Shown in pieces: positions 1 to 9,042 of a stretch of 64,000 nucleotides of DNA. Made by a program: the position numbers and the translations under genes. The notes under the pieces are model-generated. The model was not told the origin of the DNA. It made no database searches and was given only the letters and a program-made list of their open reading frames with translations. The stretch comes from Martelella mediterranea DSM 17316 (lineage in GTDB: Bacteria > Pseudomonadota > Alphaproteobacteria > Rhizobiales > Rhizobiaceae), in NCBI RefSeq assembly GCF_002043005.1, contig NZ_CP020330.1:3304001-3368000 (forward strand). The letters are read 5' to 3'. The stretch's first letter is position 1, and each line of letters opens with the position of its first letter.

Positions 1-261
1 AGAAAACAGGTTCGGCGAGAACGGAAGGGAATAGCGCGAATAACCGTAGGAGAACTTGTTCACGAACAGATAGTCGCCAACCAGAAGCGTCGGCATCATC
101 GACCCGGAGGGAATCGTGAACGGCTGAAACAGGAAGGTCTTGATGACCACCGCCAGAAGAAGCGCCTGGACGATGACCTTCACATTGCTCCACAGCGAGC
201 TTTCCTGTTTTTCTTCTTTTTCAGACACGCAGTGCTTCCTTTTGCTCACCGGTTTCGCCAT
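1..261 (-). CDS. lepB: Signal peptidase I, N-terminal part (gene runs off the window)
   Basis: Type I leader peptidase, an inner-membrane serine protease that removes Sec/Tat signal peptides. The visible 87 residues hold a short charged N-terminus, one membrane segment (about residues 30-48, VKVIVQALLLAVVIKTFLF) and the catalytic-serine motif SGSMMPTL followed by GDYLFVNKFSYG. The catalytic lysine region lies beyond the window edge. Two in-frame starts are possible: ATG at 261 and GTG at 228. The GTG start gives the shorter N-terminus (VSEKEEKQE) usual for rhizobial LepB. It lies downstream of acpS on the same strand, the usual acpS-lepB order in this group. Confidence 0.93.
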   Translation of the reverse strand, partial: MAKPVSKRKHCVSEKEEKQESSLWSNVKVIVQALLLAVVIKTFLFQPFTIPSGSMMPTLLVGDYLFVNKFSYGYSRYSLPFSPNLFS

Positions 262-297
262 GAGCTTTAGCCCCTTAGCCAAAAACGGGCAATGTTT

Positions 298-711
298 TTA
301 AGAAGGTTTCGCGCTCTCCTCCACCGCCTCGATGATGACGAAGGCCTGCGCGAGCGGGTAATCATCGGTGATGGTGATGTGGATCCACGCCTCGTGGCCT
401 GCGGGAATCAGGCGCGCGAGCGCTACCCCGGCGCCGCCGGTGAGCTTCATGGTGGGCTTGCCGCCGGGCAGGTTGACCACGCCCATGTCCTTCCAGAAAA
501 CGCCCTGCGCGATGCCGGTACCAAGCGCCTTTGAGCAGGCCTCCTTGGCGGCGAAGCGCTTGGCATAGGACGCGGCGCGGTTTCGCCGCCGGTCGGACTT
601 TGCCCGTTCGATATCGGTGAAGCAGCGCGCCGTGAACCGCTCGCCGAAGCGCTCGATGGTCTTTTCCACGCGCCTGATATCGATCAGGTCGCTGCCGAGG
701 CCGACGATCAT
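298..711 (-). CDS. acpS: Holo-[acyl-carrier-protein] synthase
   Basis: Transfers 4'-phosphopantetheine from CoA to the serine of acyl carrier proteins in the cytoplasm. At 137 residues it has the family length. It begins [16 protein letters not shown], where Asp8 is the Mg-binding residue, and carries the second motif [14 protein letters not shown] (Glu in KEA), then the C-terminal [16 protein letters not shown]. The gene lies between the DUF2062 gene and lepB on the same strand, probably in one operon. The two acyl carrier proteins at 16.7-19.2 kb are possible clients. Confidence 0.96.
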   Translation of the reverse strand: MIVGLGSDLIDIRRVEKTIERFGERFTARCFTDIERAKSDRRRNRAASYAKRFAAKEACSKALGTGIAQGVFWKDMGVVNLPGGKPTMKLTGGAGVALARLIPAGHEAWIHITITDDYPLAQAFVIIEAVEESAKPS

Positions 712-730
712 GGCATTCCTCCCGGTGGTT

Positions 731-1312
731 TCAATTCTTCGAACCGTTCATGGCGCCGTTCTGAAGCTCTGCCTGACGCGCCGCGATCATCGCCTGGCGG
801 CGGGTCTGGAAGGACTGCACCGCATAATAGGTGGCGATGTAGAACAGACCGCCGCACACGAGCGCGGGGACAATCGAACCGACGATCATCGGTTCGAGCA
901 ACGGCTTCCAGAGATCGGAAAGCTCGAACTTTTTGACCAGTTCGACAAGGTCGATATGCTGGCGCCCTTCAGCGCTGCGCCCCAGCACGTAGCTGCCGAA
1001 CTTCCATGTGGACAGCCAGATGAACGGAAAGGTCAGCGGGTTGCCGAAGGCGGTGCCAAGAGCGGAAGCGAATAGGTTGCCGCCAAGAACGAAGGCGATC
1101 GCAAAGGCGGAGACAAAATGCAGGCCGATGAACGGCGTCCATGAAACGAACACCCCCGCGGCGATGCCCATGGCGATCGCATGCGGCGTGGCCCGCAGCC
1201 GCACGGTGCGGTGATAGATATAGACCGGCACGCGCCAGAAACCCTTTCTGGGCCAGACCGCGCCGCGCAATCGCTGCCAAAAACTTGCCGGAGAACGTCT
1301 CTTGAAAAGCAT
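731..1312 (-). CDS. DUF2062 family membrane protein
   Basis: A 193-residue inner-membrane protein of unknown function. After a basic N-terminus ([21 protein letters not shown]) it has the DUF2062 signature: a [20 protein letters not shown] segment, [20 protein letters not shown], then [21 protein letters not shown], and a last membrane helix near residues 145-170. It sits between the rsh-proximal genes and acpS, all on the minus strand, a location common in rhizobia. Function is not known from sequence; it may be tied to envelope biogenesis by context only. Confidence 0.85.
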   Translation of the reverse strand: MLFKRRSPASFWQRLRGAVWPRKGFWRVPVYIYHRTVRLRATPHAIAMGIAAGVFVSWTPFIGLHFVSAFAIAFVLGGNLFASALGTAFGNPLTFPFIWLSTWKFGSYVLGRSAEGRQHIDLVELVKKFELSDLWKPLLEPMIVGSIVPALVCGGLFYIATYYAVQSFQTRRQAMIAARQAELQNGAMNGSKN

Positions 1313-1362
1313 GACCTAGTTTTGACAGCTGGGAGGATGAATGCAAGCGCGTTTTGGCAAAC

Positions 1363-1548
1363 TCAGTCCGGCTTCACGCGGCGGCGCACCTCGTCATCGT
1401 CGCTCTCCCGCAAATCTTCGGGTTTCGGGCGTCCGGGATCGAAATTCTGGTCGATATTGTCGAATACGTGCTTCACGCCCTCGGCCTCGCTTTCGCTGAC
1501 CTTGGGGTGCGTGAAGCGTTTGAAGAAGTCGCGCAAACCATCCCACAT
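1363..1548 (-). CDS. Small conserved hypothetical protein (62 aa)
   Basis: The start at 1548 (MWDGLRDFFKRFTHPK) is preceded by a Shine-Dalgarno-like AGGAA. A longer reading frame upstream exists but looks non-coding. The protein is short, soluble and acidic at its end (RPKPEDLRESDDDEVRRRVKPD), with no recognisable domain. It lies between rsh and the DUF2062 gene on the same strand. I cannot assign a function. Confidence 0.55.
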   Translation of the reverse strand: MWDGLRDFFKRFTHPKVSESEAEGVKHVFDNIDQNFDPGRPKPEDLRESDDDEVRRRVKPD

Positions 1549-1658
1549 GGCGTTCCTGCCTTTCGTCGGTTGATGACTGTTAGACGCAAACTTGAACCAT
1601 AATGTTCCATAGCGGCCGTGGCCATCGCGTGTCATCGGGCGACAGAGCTGACAACCTT

Positions 1659-3845
1659 TCAGACGAATTCCCGCTTCACGGTCGCCACGCAATCGAGCGC
1701 CTTGAGCTGGTTGATCGTCTGCGTGAGCTGCCGGAGATCCCAGACCTCCATGTCCATGCCGACTTCGGCAAAATCCTCGGCGATCACGTCCATCCGGATC
1801 GAGCGGATATTGACGTCGAGCGTGGCGATGGTCGAGGTGATGCGGGCGAGCGTGCCGGGCTCGTTCAGCACGTTGATGCCGATGCGCGCGCGGAACCGCT
1901 TGTCATTGGTGGAATCGATATCCCAGCGGATGTCGACCCAGCGGTCCGGCTGATCCTCATATTGCTGAAGGCCAGGCGACTGGATCGGATAGACCGTGAT
2001 GCTGCCGTCATCCTCGGTGATACCGACGATGCGGTCGCCGGGGACTGCGCCCGACGGCGAAAAGCGCACGATCGCCGCGCCGTTGAGGCCGCGCAGCGGC
2101 ACGCCCGCCTCGCTATCGGCATCCGGCAGGCGAAACGCCATGCCCTCGCCCTTCGGCAGGCTCACCCAGCCATCCTCGACGCTGGGCTTGATGGTGACGC
2201 GCTCGTCCTTGTGATCCGGGAACACGGCCTTCAGCACATCGACGGAAGAAAGCTCGTTGCGGCCGACGGCGGCGATCACGTCCTCGACATCGCTCTGGCC
2301 GAGACGGTGCAGGACCGAGGCCAGCACCTCGCGCGAGAAGGTCTTGCCGGAGCGGGCGAAGGTGCGCTCCAGGATCCGGTAACCGAGGCCGCTATACTGC
2401 TTGCGGATCGCCGCCCGCGTCGCCCTGCGGATTGCCGCGCGCGCCTTGCCTGTGACGACGATGCCTTCCCAGGCCGGCGGCGGCACCTGCACGCCCGAGC
2501 GGATGATCTCCACCTCGTCGCCATTGTTGAGCCGTGTCACCAGCGGCATCATCCGCCCGTTGACCTTGGCGCCGACACAGGTATCGCCGATATTGGTGTG
2601 AACCGCATAGGCGAAATCGATCGGCGTCGCGTCCTTCGGCAACGCTATGAGCTGGCCCTTGGGCGTGAAGCAGAACACCTGGTCCTGAAACAGTTCCAGC
2701 TTGGTATGCTCGAGAAATTCCTCGGGACTGTCGCCTTCGGCCAGCGCCTCGATGGTCTTGCGGAACCAGGAGAATACATTGGTCTCGTCATTGGCAGCGC
2801 CGGCCACCCTGCCCTCCTTGTAGAGGGAATGGGCGGCAATGCCGTATTCGGCGATGTCGTGCATCGCGCGGGTGCGGATCTGCAGTTCGATGCGCTGCCT
2901 CAGCGGCCCGACAATGGTGGTGTGCAGCGACTGGTAGCCATTCTGCTTCGGATTTGAGATGTAATCCTTGAAGCGTTCCGGCACCATGCGCCAACGGGTA
3001 TGCACAAGCCCGAGCGCCCGGTAGCAGCTCTCAAGCTCATCGACGATGATCCGGAATCCGTACAAGTCCGACATCTGCTCGAAGGACAGCGATTTCGACT
3101 GCATCTTGTTGAAGATCGAGAACGGCTTCTTCAGCCGGCCCTTGACCTTGACGTCGACGAGACCGTGCTCGGTCAAGAGCGCCTTGAGTTCGTCCTCGAT
3201 GCTCTTAACCATGGCCTGGTTCTGACCGGCGAGGTCCTGCAGCTTGTCGCGGATGGTCTGATAGGCTTCCGGATTAATGTACTGGAAGGACAGATCCTCC
3301 AGTTCCTCGCGCATGTCCTGCATGCCCATGCGGCCGGCGAGCGGCGCGTAGATTTCCATCGTCTCCTCGGAAATCCGCCGGCGCTTGTCGGCGCGCATGT
3401 AATAGAGCGTGCGCATGTTGTGCAGCCGGTCGGCAAGCTTGACCAGAAGCACGCGCACGTCATCGGCCACGGCGAGAAACAGCTTGCGCAGGTTTTCGGC
3501 CTGCTGCGCCTTGCGGGAGACCAGATCGAGACGCTTGATCTTGGTGAGTCCCTCCACCAGCGCGCCGATCTCGTCGCCAAAGAACTGGTCGATCTCGTCA
3601 CGCGTCGCAGAGGTATCCTCGATCGTGTCATGCAGCAGCGCGACCGCGATCGTCGATTCGTCCATGTGCAGGTCGGTCAGGATCGCCGCGACTTCGAGCG
3701 GGTGGGAGATATAGGGGTCACCGCTGGCGCGCTTCTGACGCCCATGCTTCTGCATGGCGTAGACATAGGCCTTGTTGAGCAGCGCGATATCGGCGTCAGG
3801 CTTATATTTCTGTACCCGCTCAACGAGTTCGTATTGCCGCATCAT
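1659..3845 (-). CDS. rsh: Bifunctional (p)ppGpp synthetase/hydrolase, RSH
   Basis: Synthesises and degrades the alarmone (p)ppGpp, controlling the stringent response. At 728 residues it has the length of the single long RSH of Rhizobiales. Order of domains: HD hydrolase (LLHDTIEDT near residues 71-79), synthetase (YGFRIIVDELESC and NGYQSLHT, about 260-310), TGS (VFCFTPKGQLIALPKDATP, about 390), then a C-terminal ACT domain (RARIGINVLNEPGTLARI to the end). The intact HD motif suggests hydrolase activity is kept. Start is ATG 3845 or the adjacent ATG 3842. It is downstream of rpoZ, as in most alphaproteobacteria. Confidence 0.97.
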   Translation of the reverse strand: MMRQYELVERVQKYKPDADIALLNKAYVYAMQKHGRQKRASGDPYISHPLEVAAILTDLHMDESTIAVALLHDTIEDTSATRDEIDQFFGDEIGALVEGLTKIKRLDLVSRKAQQAENLRKLFLAVADDVRVLLVKLADRLHNMRTLYYMRADKRRRISEETMEIYAPLAGRMGMQDMREELEDLSFQYINPEAYQTIRDKLQDLAGQNQAMVKSIEDELKALLTEHGLVDVKVKGRLKKPFSIFNKMQSKSLSFEQMSDLYGFRIIVDELESCYRALGLVHTRWRMVPERFKDYISNPKQNGYQSLHTTIVGPLRQRIELQIRTRAMHDIAEYGIAAHSLYKEGRVAGAANDETNVFSWFRKTIEALAEGDSPEEFLEHTKLELFQDQVFCFTPKGQLIALPKDATPIDFAYAVHTNIGDTCVGAKVNGRMMPLVTRLNNGDEVEIIRSGVQVPPPAWEGIVVTGKARAAIRRATRAAIRKQYSGLGYRILERTFARSGKTFSREVLASVLHRLGQSDVEDVIAAVGRNELSSVDVLKAVFPDHKDERVTIKPSVEDGWVSLPKGEGMAFRLPDADSEAGVPLRGLNGAAIVRFSPSGAVPGDRIVGITEDDGSITVYPIQSPGLQQYEDQPDRWVDIRWDIDSTNDKRFRARIGINVLNEPGTLARITSTIATLDVNIRSIRMDVIAEDFAEVGMDMEVWDLRQLTQTINQLKALDCVATVKREFV

Positions 3846-3938
3846 GGCTCAGTGACCGGGCCCATCATGGGCGCATTGCGGACCCTCAGGTCCGCTGAAA
3901 TGGAAAGCGGCCGCGGGGTGCGCCCGCAGCCGGCAATA

Positions 3939-4340
3939 TCAGTAGTCGTCGCCTTTTTCCGGCGGAACCAGGCCTTCGATACCGGAGCGAAGCTCTTCTT
4001 CCGACATCTGGTCGAAGGGGATGGCGTCCGGCATGTCCGGACGATCCGCGGGCTCGGCGGCGTCCTCGTCGGCCGAAGCGCTGGCCGAGCTGTCGGCCTC
4101 TGGTTCGTCGACTTCGACATGGCGCTGAAGCGAATGGATCAGGTCTTCCTTCAGATCGTCAGGCGAAAGGGTTTCGTCGGCGATCTCGCGAAGGGCCACG
4201 ACCGGGTTCTTATCATTGTCGCGGTCGACGGTGATCTGGGCGCCCTGGGAGATGAGACGCGCACGATGTCCTGCGAGCAGAACGAGATCGAACCGGTTGT
4301 CGACTTTGTCGATACAGTCTTCAACTGTGACTCGAGCCAT
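3939..4340 (-). CDS. rpoZ: RNA polymerase omega subunit
   Basis: Omega helps assembly of the RNA polymerase beta' subunit. The start at 4340 gives [20 protein letters not shown], the conserved N-terminus. [29 protein letters not shown] follows, with the [10 protein letters not shown] block typical of omega. The C-terminus is an acidic tail ([20 protein letters not shown]) ending in PPEKGDDY. At 133 residues it matches rhizobial omega. A longer in-frame extension upstream to 4418 is rejected because the family starts at MARVT. It is followed by rsh about 90 bp downstream. Confidence 0.95.
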   Translation of the reverse strand: MARVTVEDCIDKVDNRFDLVLLAGHRARLISQGAQITVDRDNDKNPVVALREIADETLSPDDLKEDLIHSLQRHVEVDEPEADSSASASADEDAAEPADRPDMPDAIPFDQMSEEELRSGIEGLVPPEKGDDY

Positions 4341-4626
4341 TGACTGTCCTTTTAGGAGATTTCTGTGGAATTGCACCTCATAAAGGAGCCGAGCCCGGAA
4401 TTCAAGGGCGCAATTCATCCCTTCGGAAGCCTCGCCGCTGCCGCCTTACGTGTTTTACCCGCCCAGGCTGAAACTTGGTGTTGAATTCCTCTGAGCAGAT
4501 GCTTAAATCTCAGGCGAATTGTAAACTTTGTGGCACAATTTTGATCTCTTGTCGTTTACCCGTATATCGCCGATGCGATCATATATCAGCCGTCGGTAAT
4601 ATAAATTATATTTGAGGACATGTTTT
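4341..4626. promoter_or_regulatory. Divergent intergenic region rpoZ / NYN gene
   Basis: A 286-bp gene-free region between two divergent genes, more AT-rich than its surroundings near 4490-4620. It presumably holds promoters for rpoZ (leftward) and the NYN-domain gene (rightward). I see no convincing hairpin or RNA gene. The GAGGA Shine-Dalgarno at 4614-4618 fixes the NYN gene start at 4627. Confidence 0.4.
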
Positions 4627-5205
4627 ATGTTTGATCCGCGCGAGAAAATTGCGCTCTTCATCGATGGCGCGAACCTTTACGCCGCCTCCAAGGGCCTCGG
4701 TTTCGACATTGATTATCGCAGACTGCTGAGGGTGTTTCAGGGCAAGGCCTACCTTCTGCGCGCCTATTATTACACGGCGCTGATCGAAGACCAGGAATAT
4801 TCCTCGATCCGTCCGCTGATCGACTGGCTGGATTACAACGGCTACAAGGTCGTGACCAAGCCCGCCAAGGAATTCACCGATTCCATGGGTCGGCGGAAGA
4901 TCAAGGGCAATATGGATATCGAGCTGGCGATCGACGCGATGGAGCAAGCGTCGACGGTCGATCATCTCGTGATCTTTTCCGGCGACGGCGATTTCACCAC
5001 GCTGGTGGAAGCGTTGCAACGCAAGGGCCGCAAGGTTTCGGTGGTCTCGACCATGGCAACCCAGCCGCCGATGATCGCCGACGATCTGCGCCGGCAGGCC
5101 GACCATTTCATCGATCTGGTTTCGCTGAAGCAGGATATCGGACGCGAACCGTCGGAACGGCCCCAGCGCGTGCCGGAAGTGGTGAGTTCAGATTTCGACG
5201 ACTGA
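4627..5205 (+). CDS. NYN/PIN-like ribonuclease-fold protein (LabA/DUF88 family)
   Basis: A 192-residue cytoplasmic protein with the NYN (PIN-like) fold. Motifs: the metal-binding Asp motif IALFIDGANLYAASKG (residues about 9-24), KGNMDIELAIDAM, and VIFSGDGDFTTLVEALQRKG, with the conserved SGDGDF acidic pair. These residues match those that coordinate metal in NYN nucleases, so RNA cleavage is likely but not shown. The ATG at 4627 is chosen because GAGGA lies 8 nt upstream. The C-terminal 25 residues are a low-complexity tail. Close homologues flank rpoZ in many Rhizobiales (from memory). Confidence 0.85.
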   Translation: MFDPREKIALFIDGANLYAASKGLGFDIDYRRLLRVFQGKAYLLRAYYYTALIEDQEYSSIRPLIDWLDYNGYKVVTKPAKEFTDSMGRRKIKGNMDIELAIDAMEQASTVDHLVIFSGDGDFTTLVEALQRKGRKVSVVSTMATQPPMIADDLRRQADHFIDLVSLKQDIGREPSERPQRVPEVVSSDFDD

Positions 5206-5243
5206 AGCGGCGGACTGGTCACAAGCGGCAGACGCCGCTCGGG

Positions 5244-5723
5244 TCAGCCGAGGCTCTTGAGAAGCCTGCTCTTTTCGCGGTTCCAGTCGCGTTTCTTGGC
5301 CGTTTCGCGCTTGTCGTGCAGCTTCTTGCCCTTGCCGAGCGCAAGCTCGAGCTTGGCCCGGCCGCGATCGTTGAAATAGAGCTTCAGCGGGATCAACGTC
5401 ATGCCGTCGCGATTGACAGCGGAGCGCAGGCGATGAATTTCGCGCTTGCCCAGGAGCAGCTTGCGGCGACGACGCGGTTCGTGATTGAAGCGGTTGCCCT
5501 GCAGATATTCCGGAAGATAGGAATTGATCAGCCACATTTCGCCATCCTCATCGGAGGCGTAGGATTCGGCGATATTGGCCTTGCCCTCGCGGAGCGACTT
5601 GACCTCGGTTCCGGTCAGCACTAGGCCGGCCTCAAGCGTGTCGAGGATTTCATAATTGAACCGTGCCTTGCGGTTTTCGGCGACAATATTGAGCCGACCA
5701 CCCTTGCTGCCCTTCGGAACCAT
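5244..5723 (-). CDS. smpB: SsrA-binding protein
   Basis: SmpB binds tmRNA and delivers it to stalled ribosomes in trans-translation. The 159 residues carry [50 protein letters not shown] and [21 protein letters not shown] blocks, then [18 protein letters not shown], the basic C-terminal tail that enters the mRNA channel. It starts 34 bp after dapA ends on the same strand, the common dapA-smpB pair of alphaproteobacteria. Confidence 0.97.
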   Translation of the reverse strand: MVPKGSKGGRLNIVAENRKARFNYEILDTLEAGLVLTGTEVKSLREGKANIAESYASDEDGEMWLINSYLPEYLQGNRFNHEPRRRRKLLLGKREIHRLRSAVNRDGMTLIPLKLYFNDRGRAKLELALGKGKKLHDKRETAKKRDWNREKSRLLKSLG

Positions 5724-5757
5724 GAAAGTCTTCCAGTCTGCTATCGGCCGGACGCGA

Positions 5758-6639
5758 TCAGTTCAGCAATCCGGCATGTTTCAGCGCCGCGTCGATTTCG
5801 GCGGCGGTTCTGTCATCCACCGGCGTCAGCGGCAGACGGACCGCACCGTCCATACGGCCAATCCTGTTAAGCGCGTATTTAGTGCCGCAAACGCCCGGTT
5901 CAAGAAACAGCGCCCGGTGGAGCGGCATCAGCCGGTCCTGATATTCCAGCGCCCTGACGAAATCACCGCCAAGCAAAGCGTTCTGGAATTCGGCGCAAAG
6001 CTTCGGCGCGACATTGGCGGTGACGGAGATCGCGCCCACCCCACCCTGCGCGGCAAAGCCGAGCGCCGTGGCATCCTCGCCCGAAAGCTGGATGAAATCC
6101 TTGCCGCAGGTAATACGTTGCTCTGACACGCGGTCGAGCTTGGCCGTGGCATCCTTGACGCCGACGATGTTGGAATGCGACTTCACCAGCGCGCCCATCG
6201 TCTCCGGCAGAAGGTCGATCACCGAGCGCGGGGGGATGTTGTAGATGAAGATCGGCAGCTTGGTGGCCTCGGCGATCGCCGAGAAATGCGCGAACAGGCC
6301 CTTCTGGGTCGGCTTGTTGTAATAGGGCGTGACCACCAGCAGCGCATCGGCGCCGGCCTTTTCCGCATGAAGCGCCAGTTCAATGGCCTCGCGCGTGTTA
6401 TTGGAACCGGCCCCGGCGATCACCGGAACCCGGCCCGCGACCACTTCCACGCAAAGGTCCACCACCCGTTTGTGCTCGGCGTGGCTCAGCGTCGGGCTTT
6501 CGCCGGTGGTGCCGACGGGCGACACGCCGTGACTGCCCTCGCCGATCTGCCAGTCGACATGCGCGGCGAATGCCTGCTCGTCGACCGCGCCGTCGGCTGT
6601 AAAGGGCGTAACAAGGGCGGGTATGGACCCCTTGAACAT
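5758..6639 (-). CDS. dapA: 4-hydroxy-tetrahydrodipicolinate synthase
   Basis: Condenses pyruvate with aspartate semialdehyde, the committed step of lysine/diaminopimelate synthesis. At 293 residues it is full length. It has the substrate motif [12 protein letters not shown] (residues about 41-52), the catalytic tyrosine in [10 protein letters not shown] and the Schiff-base lysine in [12 protein letters not shown]. Start ATG 6639. It is probably co-transcribed with smpB and diverges from slt. It supplies the same aspartate pathway as hom at 15.3 kb. Confidence 0.97.
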   Translation of the reverse strand: MFKGSIPALVTPFTADGAVDEQAFAAHVDWQIGEGSHGVSPVGTTGESPTLSHAEHKRVVDLCVEVVAGRVPVIAGAGSNNTREAIELALHAEKAGADALLVVTPYYNKPTQKGLFAHFSAIAEATKLPIFIYNIPPRSVIDLLPETMGALVKSHSNIVGVKDATAKLDRVSEQRITCGKDFIQLSGEDATALGFAAQGGVGAISVTANVAPKLCAEFQNALLGGDFVRALEYQDRLMPLHRALFLEPGVCGTKYALNRIGRMDGAVRLPLTPVDDRTAAEIDAALKHAGLLN

Positions 6640-6838
6640 GCAGATTCTCCTGACGGCCCTCGTTTTAAAGCCGCATTCTTGTTGTCAAATCGCGCGCACC
6701 ATAATGCCGGACATCAGGTACTGCAAGCATTAGCATTCGAAGCAGCAAACCGCTCGATTGTGTGATAGCTTAAGGCGATATTAACCGCGATAAACGAGAT
6801 TGACGGAGCCCGACTGAATTCGACCCCTGGATGATCGA
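6640..6838. promoter_or_regulatory. Divergent promoter region dapA / slt
   Basis: A 199-bp region between divergently transcribed dapA and slt. It presumably carries both promoters. No clear operator or riboswitch-like structure was seen by eye. Confidence 0.35.
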
Positions 6839-8902
6839 ATGAAGAAAACACTTTCCATGATTTCGCTCGCCGCCGTGATGACGGCAGCGGAGATGACTCC
6901 CCTCGCCGCGCAGGATTTCCCCTCGATGGCGCCGATTCCCTACGCCCGGCCGGACCGTTCCGTGCTGCCGCCCTCGCTTGAGGTGACGGGCGCGATCAGC
7001 CAGCCGATCGCCAATCCGGCGTCGAGCACGGTGCTGAAACAGGGTCTCGACGCGCTCAAGGACAGCAATGTCCCTGGCGCGATGCAGGCGCGGGCGCGCC
7101 TGCCCGACAACAGCCTGGACCATCAGATTCTGAGTTGGGCGATCGCCGTTTCCGGCGAACCTGGCGTCCCTTCCTCCGAAATCGCGGAAGCCCAGCAGGA
7201 GCTTCGCGGCTGGCCGGGGCTTTCCTCGCTGCGCGCCAATTCCGAACGGGCCTTCGCGCGCGAAAACCCCTCGCCCAACACCGTGCTCGCCGCCTTCGGC
7301 AACACGCTGCCGGAGACCTCGCAGGGCACGATCCTGCTCGCGCGCGCCTATCTGGCGACCGGGCAGAAGCAGAAGGCGCACGATATCATCAACCGCGCCT
7401 GGACCGGATGGGCGCTCGACACCAGTTCGGAGAACCAGATTCTCAAAGAGTTCGGTTCGATCCTCAGCCAGACCGATCACAAGAACCGGATGATCTACCT
7501 GATGTATCGCGACCGCGCGACCCAGGCCAAGCGGTTCTCCGAAATGGGCAATGCCCAGTCCTTCTACAACGCCTGGGCCGCCGTCATTCGCCGACAGGAC
7601 AATGCCGGCAGCCTGATCAATGCCGTGCACTCGTCCTGGCGCAGCGATCCGGCCTTCCTCTATATCCAGATCCGCAATGCCCGTCAGAACAACCAGTATG
7701 ACACCGCGGCAGCGCTTCTGAAAAAGATGCCGCGCAATCAGGCAGCCCTCGTCAACCCCGACCAGTGGTGGGATGAAAGCCGCATCATCGGGCGTCAGTA
7801 TTATGAAGACGGAAAAGCGCGACAGGCCTATCAAGTGGTCGCCGCCGCGATGCCGGAGGGTCGTCTCGACCGGCTGGATGCCGCGTTCCACGCTGGCTGG
7901 ATCGCGTTGCGCGGCCTGAACGATGGCCGGACCGCATCGAAGCATTTCGCCGATATCGTCGCGATCTCCTCGACCCCGATCTCGGCATCGCGCTCCTATT
8001 ACTGGCAGGGCCGGGCCGCTGAAGCCGGCGGACCGGGCAATGCGCGCGACTTTTACCGCAAGGCCGGCTCCTACGAGACCACCTTCTACGGTCAGCTTGC
8101 GCTGCAGAAACTCGGACAGACGCGTTTGAGCGTGCCCTATCCGAGCCCGACTGCCGCCGACCGCACGAATTACCAGCGTAATCCCGCGGTGCAGGCGATC
8201 GCCCGGCTCGAGGCCGTCGGCCATGGCTGGCGCGCCGATTCGCTCTATCGCGCGCTCGCCGAACAGCTTACGAGCCCCGGCGAACTCGCCCTTCTCGCCT
8301 ATCAGGCGGAAAAGGACCGCAGCCACAGCCTGTCGCTTCAGGTCGGCAAGATCGCCTATGGCCGCGGGCTCGATGTCGCCGCGCTCGCCTTCCCGATCGG
8401 CGTGATCCCGACCAACGCCAATATTTCCGGCTCCGGCATGGCGCTCGCCTATGCGATCGCGCGGCAGGAGAGCGCCTTCAATCCCGGCGCGGTCTCGCCG
8501 GCCGATGCCCGCGGGCTGCTGCAGCTTCTGCCGACCACCGCCCAGCGCGTCGCCAGCCGTCACGGGCTTTCCTATTCGGCAAGCCGGCTGACCGGCGATC
8601 CGGCCTATAACGCCACGCTCGGCGCGCATTATCTCGGCGAGCAGATCGACCGGTTCGGCGGCTCCTATATCCTCACCTTCGTCGCCTATAATGCAGGACC
8701 GGCGCGGGTGCCGCAGTGGATCGAGCGCTTTGGCGATCCGCGCGGCAAGAACCTCGATTTCGTGATCGACTGGATCGAATCGATTCCCTATCCGGAAACC
8801 CGCAACTATGTTCAGCGGATCATGGAAAACTACGAGATCTACAAGGCCCGCCTCGATCAGCCGACCGATATCGCCCGCGACCTGATCTACGGCCGGACCT
8901 GA
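6839..8902 (+). CDS. slt: Soluble lytic murein transglycosylase
   Basis: Cleaves peptidoglycan glycan strands to 1,6-anhydro-muropeptides in the periplasm. The 687 residues begin with a signal peptide (MKKTLSMISLAAVMTAAEMT, cleavage probably after PLAAQ). A long alpha-helical superhelical region follows, and then the C-terminal SLT domain from about residue 535. There AIARQESAFNPGAVSPADAR holds the catalytic Glu in RQES, followed by GLLQLLPTTAQRVA and TFVAYNAGPARVPQW. Full length for the Slt70-like family. It diverges from dapA and is followed by murB, another peptidoglycan gene. Confidence 0.95.
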   Translation: MKKTLSMISLAAVMTAAEMTPLAAQDFPSMAPIPYARPDRSVLPPSLEVTGAISQPIANPASSTVLKQGLDALKDSNVPGAMQARARLPDNSLDHQILSWAIAVSGEPGVPSSEIAEAQQELRGWPGLSSLRANSERAFARENPSPNTVLAAFGNTLPETSQGTILLARAYLATGQKQKAHDIINRAWTGWALDTSSENQILKEFGSILSQTDHKNRMIYLMYRDRATQAKRFSEMGNAQSFYNAWAAVIRRQDNAGSLINAVHSSWRSDPAFLYIQIRNARQNNQYDTAAALLKKMPRNQAALVNPDQWWDESRIIGRQYYEDGKARQAYQVVAAAMPEGRLDRLDAAFHAGWIALRGLNDGRTASKHFADIVAISSTPISASRSYYWQGRAAEAGGPGNARDFYRKAGSYETTFYGQLALQKLGQTRLSVPYPSPTAADRTNYQRNPAVQAIARLEAVGHGWRADSLYRALAEQLTSPGELALLAYQAEKDRSHSLSLQVGKIAYGRGLDVAALAFPIGVIPTNANISGSGMALAYAIARQESAFNPGAVSPADARGLLQLLPTTAQRVASRHGLSYSASRLTGDPAYNATLGAHYLGEQIDRFGGSYILTFVAYNAGPARVPQWIERFGDPRGKNLDFVIDWIESIPYPETRNYVQRIMENYEIYKARLDQPTDIARDLIYGRT

Positions 8903-9042
8903 CGCCGGAGCGCCGGGCGAAAAAGAGCATTGCCCCATCAGCGTCGGCCGGCCTTGCGCCGTGCCGGCGCTCTCGGCTATTTGACCGACCATCAGCGCCC
9001 GCCCGGCTCGGCCGGACGCCCAACAGGTGGAACCGCCCTCCG

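Noticed and set aside
1602..2957. Long open frame (451 codons) on the plus strand opposite rsh
   Set aside because: It is antisense to a clearly conserved gene, with composition typical of GC-rich shadow frames (His/Asp/Arg-rich) and no family motifs.
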